DNA of 5,845 bases from an uncultured Oscillospiraceae bacterium (GTDB lineage Bacteria; Bacillota; Clostridia; Oscillospirales; Acutalibacteraceae): positions 1 through 5,845 of the forward strand of contig URRK01000113.1 in assembly GCA_900550315.1 (NCBI GenBank), read 5' to 3'. The notes below the pieces were generated by a model. That model made no database searches. It was given only the letters and a program-made list of their open reading frames with translations, and was not told the origin of the DNA. Each line of letters starts with the position of its first letter. The first letter of the stretch is position 1. Shown piece by piece: positions 1 to 5,200 of this stretch. A program made the translations under genes and the position numbers.

Positions 1-1176
1 ATTATCGTGCGTACCAAGGTAGGCAACGCAGTTAGGCTTGTAATTGTGCGGCAGGTGGGGGCTGTCCTCCCCCGAAAAGCCAAACTGTACCACCCGCATA
101 CCGGGAATTTGGCAGTAATCTAATAGCTCGGCAACATCTTTGCCGTAGGCGCCAAGATCTTCGGCAATAATCTGGCTTTTAGAAAAATGGCGAAACAGCT
201 CGTTAAACAGGGCCTTGCCGGGGCCTTTACACCAACGGCCGTTTATTGCTGTGCTGCTGCCGGCCGGAACCGACCAATAAGAGGCAAACGCCCGAAAATG
301 GTCAATTCGTACACTGTCGTAAAGGGTTAATGCACCCCCTACTCTGCTGCGCCACCAGCTGTAACCCGTTTTGGCGTGCGCCGACCAACGGTAAATGGGG
401 TTATTCCAAAGCTGCCCGGTTTTAGAAAAAGCGTCGGGCGGAACCCCCGAAACCTCGGTTGGCTTGTAATCCTCCCCCAGCAAAAACAGCTGTGGGTCTT
501 TCCAAACATCTACACTGTCCAGCGCAACATAAACCGGCATATCTCCAATAATTTTAACCTGCTTTTCGCAGGCGTATTGCTTAACCTTTGCCCACTGCCC
601 GTAAAAAATGTACTGTTCAAACAAGTAAAACAGCATCTCAGAATACAGGTCCCTTACCAGCCCTCTTGCCTGCCGGTAATCGCGGTGCTCCGGGTTCCAT
701 TCTACCCACGGCTTGCCGTCGTAACGGTTTTTCAGCACCCTATACAGGGCGTAATCCTCGGCCCAGGGGTTATTGGCCGAAAACGCCTGCAGCGCCAAGG
801 CCAGCTTTGGGCCGGCGCGGTTAAAGGCCGTTTGCAGCATTTGCAGCTTGCTTTGCTTTACAAACTCGTAATCTACCGTGTAGGGCGAGCCGGAATAGCG
901 CAGCTTTTCTACCTCCGGGGCGGTTAAATAACCGCTGCTTTGCAGCTGCACCGGGTCAATATACAAATAGTTCCCCGCAAAGGCCGAGCAGCTGGCGTAG
1001 GGCGAATTGCCAAAATCTACCGGGTTAAAGGGCAAAACCTGCCAGGCCGAAAACCCGCACGCAGCAACAAAGCTAATAAAATCTCGGCTCTCCTGCCCAA
1101 AGCCGCCAATGCCAAAGGGGCCGGGCAGGGCGCTAACGCTCATTAAAACTCCGGCGCTTCTTTTACCTTGCTTCAT
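1..1176 (-). CDS. malQ: 4-alpha-glucanotransferase (amylomaltase, GH77), 3' end cut by window edge
   Basis: Cytoplasmic enzyme that moves alpha-1,4-glucan segments between maltodextrins, used in maltose/maltodextrin and glycogen breakdown. Reading minus from the ATG at 1176 gives 392 uninterrupted codons to the window edge. The family landmarks appear in order: an N-terminal RSAGVLMSVSALPGPFGIG stretch (about residues 6-24), SPYASCSAFAGN (58-69), IIGDMPVYVALDSVDVW (209-225), VSGVPPDAFS (242-251), RIDHFRAF with the nucleophile Asp292, IIAEDLG with the acid/base Glu339, and GTHDN with Asp391 at the very edge. These three carboxylates sit close to the positions known in the Thermus amylomaltase (293, 340, 395), so it is the short ~500-residue bacterial type and about 100 residues are missing outside the window. 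It starts 3 nt after the U32 gene stop and is probably translated from the same transcript. Identification is very secure; nothing in the visible part suggests decay. Confidence 0.96.
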   Translation of the reverse strand, partial: MKQGKRSAGVLMSVSALPGPFGIGGFGQESRDFISFVAACGFSAWQVLPFNPVDFGNSPYASCSAFAGNYLYIDPVQLQSSGYLTAPEVEKLRYSGSPYTVDYEFVKQSKLQMLQTAFNRAGPKLALALQAFSANNPWAEDYALYRVLKNRYDGKPWVEWNPEHRDYRQARGLVRDLYSEMLFYLFEQYIFYGQWAKVKQYACEKQVKIIGDMPVYVALDSVDVWKDPQLFLLGEDYKPTEVSGVPPDAFSKTGQLWNNPIYRWSAHAKTGYSWWRSRVGGALTLYDSVRIDHFRAFASYWSVPAGSSTAINGRWCKGPGKALFNELFRHFSKSQIIAEDLGAYGKDVAELLDYCQIPGMRVVQFGFSGEDSPHLPHNYKPNCVAYLGTHDN

Positions 1177-1179
1177 CAC

Positions 1180-2409
1180 TCAACCTCTTTCCTCTGCCTT
1201 TAGGCGCAGCAGCGCGCCGGTGCGCACCTTGCGCGCAAACGGAATTTTTAAAAGCATCATAGGGTGTGGGGCCGATTCTATGGCCTCCCCCGCCTCGTTG
1301 AACATTTGCTGCACCGTAAACTGAAAAGGCTTGCTGCCCGGCTCTAAGCAATCCAGCATTGCGCCAAGGCTGAATTTGTTTTTTAACTGGCACAAAATGC
1401 AGCCGTTTTCGTACCCCGTAACAATGGCGGCAACGGCGTAATCACGCACATAGCCGGCGTTTTCAAAGGTTTGGGAGTTTTGCGGCGGGCCAAAGTAAAA
1501 CCCGGTGGAGTAAGTGCGGTGGCTAATTTTGTTCAGCTCCTCGGCAACCTCGGCCGGCAGCTGCCACGGGCCGTTGGCCGCTTTTAGGCTATCTAAGGCC
1601 ATGCGGTACGCGGCGGTTGCGGCAGCGGCGTAATAGTGCGATTTTGCCCGCCCCTCAATTTTAATGCTATCTACCCCGGCAGCGGCCATTTTATCTAAAT
1701 ACGGGGCCATGCACAAATCGTTGGCGTTTAAGATGTAGGTGCCCTGCTTGGTTTCGGCAACCGGAAAATACTGTCCCGGGCGTTTTTCCTCTACCAAAGC
1801 GTAGCTCCAGCGGCAGGGCTGCGCGCAATCCCCGTGGTTGGCGTCCCGCCCCGTCATGTAGCTGGAAAGTAAACACCTTGCCGAAAACGAAACGCACATA
1901 GCGCCGTGAGCAAAGGCCTCAAGTTCCAGCTCCGGCGGGGTGTTTTGGCGAATTTCGGCAATTTCTTTTAAGCTTAACTCCCGCGCCAGCACCACGCGTT
2001 TGGCGCCAAGCTTAAAAAACTGGGTTGCCGTAACGGCGTTGGTAACGCCCGACTGCACCGAAACATGCAGCTCGCACTGCGGCGCGTATTTTTGCACCAG
2101 GGTCATGGTGCCAAGGTCGGCCGCAATTACGGCGTCTACCCCCAAAGCGTTTAGAGTTTTTAAAAATTCCGGCATTTGCGCAATGTCGCAATCGTGCGGA
2201 ATAATGTTGCAGGTTACATGCACCTTTACGCCGTGTTGGTGGGCGTAGGCCACCCCCTCGGCCAGCTGCGCCCTATTAAAATTTTTGCAGGCACCGCGCA
2301 TGCCAAAGGCCTCGCCGGCCAAATAAACGGCGTCAGCACCAAAATCAACCGCCGCCTTTAGGCGGGTCAAATCCCCCGCGGGGGCAAGCAGCTCGGGAAC
2401 TTTTTGCAT
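1180..2409 (-). CDS. Peptidase U32 family protein, TrhP/RlhA-like RNA hydroxylation enzyme
   Basis: A 409-residue member of the U32 family. Despite the peptidase name, characterised bacterial members act in RNA hydroxylation: TrhP (YegQ) makes 5-hydroxyuridine at tRNA position 34 and RlhA modifies 23S rRNA. The N-terminus PELLAPAGD (about 5-13) and GADAVYLAG (24-32) open the barrel. The family signature EAFAHGAMC (164-172) leads into four cysteines at 172, 179, 195 and 199; their C-x6-C-x15-C-x3-C spacing is the one I recall for YegQ, where they are thought to hold an Fe-S cluster. IKIEGR (249-254) is also typical. The last ~85 residues form the small C-terminal domain ending near KVRTGALLRLKAEE. 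Length and context (downstream of mltG, as with yrrN/yrrO in B. subtilis) favour the TrhP branch over collagenase-like secreted proteins; there is no signal peptide. The exact RNA target cannot be read from sequence. The start is fixed by AAAGGAG 7 nt upstream. Confidence 0.9.
   Translation of the reverse strand: MQKVPELLAPAGDLTRLKAAVDFGADAVYLAGEAFGMRGACKNFNRAQLAEGVAYAHQHGVKVHVTCNIIPHDCDIAQMPEFLKTLNALGVDAVIAADLGTMTLVQKYAPQCELHVSVQSGVTNAVTATQFFKLGAKRVVLARELSLKEIAEIRQNTPPELELEAFAHGAMCVSFSARCLLSSYMTGRDANHGDCAQPCRWSYALVEEKRPGQYFPVAETKQGTYILNANDLCMAPYLDKMAAAGVDSIKIEGRAKSHYYAAAATAAYRMALDSLKAANGPWQLPAEVAEELNKISHRTYSTGFYFGPPQNSQTFENAGYVRDYAVAAIVTGYENGCILCQLKNKFSLGAMLDCLEPGSKPFQFTVQQMFNEAGEAIESAPHPMMLLKIPFARKVRTGALLRLKAEERG
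1184..1190 (-). promoter_or_regulatory. Ribosome binding site of malQ
   Basis: AAAGAGG lies inside the last codons of the U32 gene, 7 nt before the ATG at 1176. A GTG at 1179, in the same frame and directly after the U32 stop, would leave only 4 nt, so the ATG is the better start. The site implies that malQ translation is coupled to the end of U32 gene translation. Confidence 0.6.
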
Positions 2410-2416
2410 AGCACTT

Positions 2417-2423
2417 CTCCTTT
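2417..2423 (-). promoter_or_regulatory. Ribosome binding site of the U32 family gene
   Basis: AAAGGAG with 7 nt to the ATG at 2409, a near-ideal Shine-Dalgarno site. It begins directly after the T-rich run that follows the GC-rich hairpin at 2437-2460, so the hairpin could influence access to it or transcription into it. Confidence 0.75.
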
Positions 2424-2436
2424 AAAACACAAAGCA

Positions 2437-2460
2437 GCCGGGGCCAAAAGCCGGCCCGGC
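2437..2460 (-). terminator. GC-rich hairpin with imperfect T-rich tail before the U32 gene (possible terminator/attenuator)
   Basis: On the minus strand GCCGGG (2460-2455) pairs with CCCGGC (2442-2437). Two further G-C pairs are possible across a one-base bulge around a loop of about 7 nt. The following 13 nt (2436-2424, TGCTTTGTGTTTT) are T-rich but interrupted. The shape fits a weak intrinsic terminator or attenuator placed just before the ribosome binding site. The broken T-run makes full termination doubtful. Confidence 0.35.
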
Positions 2461-2467
2461 CAATAAT

Positions 2468-2505
2468 AAGGGCAACGGTGCGCCGGGCATTGCCCTTCGC
2501 ACCGT
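2468..2505 (-). repeat. Overlapping inverted repeats able to form two mutually exclusive hairpins
   Basis: Structure 1: ACGGTGCG (2505-2498) pairs perfectly with CGCACCGT (2482-2475), with an inner GGGC/GCCC stem and a 3-nt loop, separated from the outer stem by a 2x2 mismatch. Structure 2: AAGGGCAA (2497-2490) pairs perfectly with TTGCCCTT (2475-2468) around a 14-nt loop. The arms interleave, so only one can exist at a time. This is seen directly in the sequence; whether it regulates the downstream U32 gene is inference. Confidence 0.55.
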
Positions 2506-2567
2506 AAAGTACAAGGAATAATTTGCAGCCAACCGGCTTAACCATGGCGCCCGCAGCGAGCCAGCCT

Positions 2568-2592
2568 AAAAGGGAATAATAATTGCCCTTTT
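2568..2592 (-). terminator. AAAAGGG/CCCTTTT hairpin after mltG (weak terminator candidate)
   Basis: A perfect 7-bp stem, AAAAGGG (2592-2586) with CCCTTTT (2574-2568), around an 11-nt AT-rich loop, 48 nt after the mltG stop. A-run and T-run flank the G/C core on opposite sides, as in a bidirectional terminator, but the stem is short, holds only three G-C pairs and no T-run extends beyond it. It could also be part of the repeat structure that fills the spacer. Confidence 0.3.
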
Positions 2593-2640
2593 CGTGTGCT
2601 GTGGTTAAACATAAGCCTTTTAGCGCATTACAAACCGTTG

Positions 2641-4053
2641 TTAGCCCAGCCACTTACCCTTTGCTTTTAACGAGGCAATTGTTTGGTTGTGCGCGGCAAG
2701 GGTGTTGTTGTAATAAAACTTCATGTCGCTGTCGGTTACAAAATAGGTGGCGGTAAAGTTTGGGGTGGGGTTTGCGGCCGCCTCAATTGCCTTTGCGCTG
2801 GGGGCACAAAGCGGCCCGGGCGGCAGACCCTCGGTTTTGTTGGTATCGTACCGTCCGTCGCCGTAAGGGTAGTTTGCGGTTGGGGAGGAGCCTAACAAAT
2901 GCGGTTCGTCCCAGCTTAGGCGATTGTAGAACACCGCCGCAACATTCGCCATTTCCTCCGGAGCAGAGCTGGCTTCCAGCTCTACAATAGAGGCCATGGT
3001 TAAAATTTCGTGTAAAGAGCGGTTCATTTCCTCCGCTTTTTTGCGAACGGCCGGGGTTAACTTATCGGCCGTGTTTTGCAGCATACGGCGAATAGCCAGC
3101 TGCGCGCATTCGGCTTTATCCTCGTAGCAGTAAAAATCGTAAGTATCGGGAAAAAGGTAACCCTCAAACTGGTAATAAACTTTATCTTTAGGAATTTGGG
3201 CTACAAAATCAAAATCGTTAAACTTTTCGCTCAACACCGCGTTTCTAAAATCCTGCTTGGTGCAAATGTTGTTTTTTTCTAACAGCTTAATAATATCGTC
3301 TATGGTAGCCCCTTCGGGGATAGTAACCCGAACCGTGTCGGCCTTAGCACCGTCGGTTTGCAGCATGGCGGCAATTTCTTTGTAGCCCAGCTCGTTGGTA
3401 AAGGTGTAAACACCGTATTTGTAGGTGCCGTCCTTTCCCGCTAATTTGCTGTAAATGCGAAACATAAGGGCGTTATTAATGGCGCCAGACTCTTTAAGCT
3501 CGCTGGCAATTTGGGCGGTAGACATACCGGATTTAATATCTACCACGCACTCGCCGCCCTTGCCAAACCCAATGCCTAAATATTCGCTGGAGAAAATAAC
3601 AATAAAAGCGGCCAGGGCAACCGAAACGGCGCAAATAACCAGCACCCAAACAACTGAGCCAAGGCTTTTAGTGCGCTTTTTGCCCTTTTTGGGGCTTTTT
3701 TTAGCGCTTTTGCGGTAAATGTTGCCCTCTTTTGCCGGTTCGGGCTGCAAATTAAAGCTGTCATTACCCAGCACATAAGCAAAATCATCTAACGCGTTGG
3801 CGTGCTGCTGCGGGGCGGAATCGTCAGCCGAATTTGTTGCCGAAGCGCCGGGATTTAATAAACAGTCCGGCGTTTGGGGCGGCGTTTGCGGGTCTTGCTC
3901 CCCCAAAATCTTTACATCCGGCTCCTGCGGGAGCAAATTTCCCTGCGGGCTGCCTGCCGGCGGTGTCGTAAAATCGGCGTTTTCAACCGGCTGCTCCGGC
4001 GCCCCCATCTCCGGCCCGTTTTGGGGCAGATTTTTATTTTCCTGCTCGTTCAT
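2641..4053 (-). CDS. mltG: Endolytic murein transglycosylase MltG (YceG-like)
   Basis: Membrane-anchored lytic transglycosylase that cleaves nascent peptidoglycan strands and helps set glycan chain length. The 470-residue protein has three parts. Residues 1 to about 130 are a cytoplasmic tail rich in Pro, Gln, Asn and acidic residues, ending in a very basic KKSPKKGKKRTK stretch (118-129). One membrane helix follows (about 131-155), then the extracellular YceG domain. Within it are a LysM-like part (about 168-232), EGYLFPDTYDF (297-307), and ASIVELEAS (354-362) whose Glu358 matches the catalytic glutamate of the family. VAAVFYNRL (371-379), GLPPGP (409-414) and the final NNTLAAHNQT (449-458) are also family landmarks. 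The ATG overlaps the stop of the upstream folate gene by 4 nt. The long tail resembles that of other Gram-positive MltG proteins and is absent from the E. coli enzyme. Assignment is secure. Confidence 0.96.
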   Translation of the reverse strand: MNEQENKNLPQNGPEMGAPEQPVENADFTTPPAGSPQGNLLPQEPDVKILGEQDPQTPPQTPDCLLNPGASATNSADDSAPQQHANALDDFAYVLGNDSFNLQPEPAKEGNIYRKSAKKSPKKGKKRTKSLGSVVWVLVICAVSVALAAFIVIFSSEYLGIGFGKGGECVVDIKSGMSTAQIASELKESGAINNALMFRIYSKLAGKDGTYKYGVYTFTNELGYKEIAAMLQTDGAKADTVRVTIPEGATIDDIIKLLEKNNICTKQDFRNAVLSEKFNDFDFVAQIPKDKVYYQFEGYLFPDTYDFYCYEDKAECAQLAIRRMLQNTADKLTPAVRKKAEEMNRSLHEILTMASIVELEASSAPEEMANVAAVFYNRLSWDEPHLLGSSPTANYPYGDGRYDTNKTEGLPPGPLCAPSAKAIEAAANPTPNFTATYFVTDSDMKFYYNNTLAAHNQTIASLKAKGKWLG

Positions 4054-4664
4054 TTTTTACCTCCAAACCTGCGCTCCCCGCCTTTTACACAGCGGCGAAT
4101 ACATTTATCGGTTACAACGGTATCTACCGTGCGGTCAAACCGGCCGTGCAGCATTCTGCGCCGCAGCTCGCCGTTGTAGCAAAGGCCAACTGCCGCCCCG
4201 CCGTAGCGGGACATATAGCGGTCGTAATAACCCTTGCCATACCCCAAACGGTAGCCGTAAACATCAAAAATAAAGCCCGGAACCAGCATTAAAGCCTTAG
4301 AAAAATCGGTTACAATTTCAAAGCTTTCGGGCGGTTCCAACACCCCAAAATTTCCCGGCTGCAGCTGCTCTAACGACTGTATAAAGTGGAACTCCATTTT
4401 ACGAGTCTCTGGAATACAGCGCGGTACAGCAACCTGCTTGTCATCGGCAAAGGCATTGGCAATAATTCTGCGGGTATCTACCTCAATGGGGGTAGATACA
4501 TAAACCATAATAACCTTTGCAAAACGGTACTGGTACAGCCGCTGAACCCGGGCGGCAATTTGGGCGTCCATATGCTGCTTTTCGGCCGGGTCTAAGGTGC
4601 GGCGGTAGGCCTTGCGCGCCTGCCGCAGCTCTATTTTATATTTTCTTATATCGGTTGGGTACAT
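4050..4664 (-). CDS. 5-formyltetrahydrofolate cyclo-ligase (5,10-methenyltetrahydrofolate synthetase)
   Basis: Cytoplasmic enzyme that uses ATP to convert 5-formyl-THF to 5,10-methenyl-THF, returning a storage/inhibitory folate to the one-carbon pool. The 204-residue protein shows the family layout: a basic N-terminal helix (KIELRQARKAYRR, about 10-22) that contacts ATP, YVSTPIEVDT (55-64) with the substrate-side Glu61, VAVPRC (78-83), and the hallmark LVPGFIFDVYGYRLGYGKGY (127-146) followed by YDRY, which forms the phosphate-binding glycine loop. GRFDRTVDTVVTDKCI (174-189) near the end matches the usual closing strand; the last ~12 residues are a basic tail. The start at 4664 has AAGGA 9 nt upstream. 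It overlaps the end of the DJ-1 family gene by 19 nt in another frame and the mltG start by 4 nt, so it sits in the middle of a coupled operon. Confidence 0.94.
   Translation of the reverse strand: MYPTDIRKYKIELRQARKAYRRTLDPAEKQHMDAQIAARVQRLYQYRFAKVIMVYVSTPIEVDTRRIIANAFADDKQVAVPRCIPETRKMEFHFIQSLEQLQPGNFGVLEPPESFEIVTDFSKALMLVPGFIFDVYGYRLGYGKGYYDRYMSRYGGAAVGLCYNGELRRRMLHGRFDRTVDTVVTDKCIRRCVKGGERRFGGKK
4059..4064 (-). promoter_or_regulatory. Ribosome binding site of mltG inside the upstream gene
   Basis: GGAGGT ends 5 nt before the mltG ATG (4053) and lies within the last codons of the 5-formyltetrahydrofolate cyclo-ligase gene. With the ATGA start/stop overlap it gives both independent initiation and termination-reinitiation coupling, and supports the chosen start. 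Confidence 0.7.
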
Positions 4665-5197
4665 CTCATTTTTTCCTTAATTAAATCTGCTTTTTCACGC
4701 CCGCAAAAGGCGGCTACAATTTCGGCGCCAAAGTCTATTGAAACGCCGGCACCGGCGGCGGTAATAATGTTGCCGCTGCGGCATACGGGCGTTGTTGCAA
4801 TTTCAGCACCTAACAGGTCTTTTTCGTACCCCGGGTAGCAAATTGCGGTTTTACCTTTTAAAAAGCCGTTGTGTCCTAAAATAGAGGGGGCCGCGCAAAT
4901 AGCCGCCAAAATGCGGTTATGGCGGTAGGCGTAGCTTAACAAATGCTGCAGCTCGCGGCTTTGCTCTAAATTAGTGGTGCCGGGTAACCCGCCCGGTAAA
5001 ATAACGGCCTGCAGTTCCTCGTTCGGTTCCACCTCATTAATAAACCGATCGGCCATAACGGTAATGTTATGCGAACCGCGCACCGCTTGCGAGGTTACGC
5101 CAACCGTTTCAACCTCCAGCCCGGCACGGCGAATAACATCTACCGTAGCCAAAGCTTCAATTTCCTCAAATCCGTCTGCTAAAAACAAATAAATCAT
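4646..5197 (-). CDS. DJ-1/PfpI family protein (YajL/ThiJ-like)
   Basis: A 183-residue single-domain member of the DJ-1 group, a flavodoxin-like fold with a nucleophilic cysteine. ADGFEEIEA (7-15) supplies the conserved Glu14, which pairs with the nucleophile. AVILPGG (64-70) and AAICAAPSILG (98-108) form the nucleophile elbow, with Cys101 as the reactive residue. TAAGAGVSIDFG (146-157) is the usual C-terminal motif. The residue matching human DJ-1 His126 appears to be Tyr121 (CYPG), a change I recall in other bacterial members. Proposed activities for the family include redox-stress protection, chaperone-like action and glyoxalase or deglycase chemistry; the sequence does not decide among them, and the old thiamine (ThiJ) label is not supported. 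The ATG lies 3 nt after the upstream kinase stop with GAGGG 7 nt before it. The final 19 nt overlap the folate gene. Confidence 0.92.
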   Translation of the reverse strand: MIYLFLADGFEEIEALATVDVIRRAGLEVETVGVTSQAVRGSHNITVMADRFINEVEPNEELQAVILPGGLPGTTNLEQSRELQHLLSYAYRHNRILAAICAAPSILGHNGFLKGKTAICYPGYEKDLLGAEIATTPVCRSGNIITAAGAGVSIDFGAEIVAAFCGREKADLIKEKMRCTQPI

Positions 5198-5200
5198 TTT

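Larger units (their letters stand above)
2410..2640 (-). other. Structured 231-nt spacer between mltG and the U32 gene
   Basis: The only sizeable non-coding stretch in the window. It contains the three hairpin regions listed separately, plus repeated short motifs: AAGGGCAA twice (2590-2583 and 2497-2490), its complement TTGCCCTT once (2475-2468), and TTATTATT twice (2582-2575 and 2469-2462). I could not find a convincing -35/-10 pair. One reading frame is open through the whole spacer but overlaps both flanking genes and looks accidental. It may be a leader RNA, an attenuator, or a copy of a dispersed palindromic repeat. Confidence 0.5.

Noticed and set aside
376..927. Plus-strand frame of 183 codons.
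   Set aside because: It lies wholly antisense to malQ, whose conserved motifs run without a break through the same bases.
2345..2653. Minus-strand 102-codon frame open through the whole mltG-U32 spacer, starting at a GTG inside mltG.
   Set aside because: It overlaps both flanking genes, has only a poorly spaced AAAGGG before its GTG, shows no recognisable domain and ends out of frame inside the U32 gene. The hairpins better explain the spacer. A search for homologues conserved at protein level would reopen it.
3309..3319. CCCCTTCGGGG palindrome that could be a stable UUCG hairpin or terminator.
   Set aside because: It sits inside mltG at conserved codons (IPEGAT), has no T-run on either side, and is explained by coding.
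3797..4273. Plus-strand frame of 158 codons, rich in Cys and Gly.
   Set aside because: It is antisense to the MltG tail and the folate cyclo-ligase C-terminus; its composition is that of a shadow frame and it crosses a well-supported gene junction.
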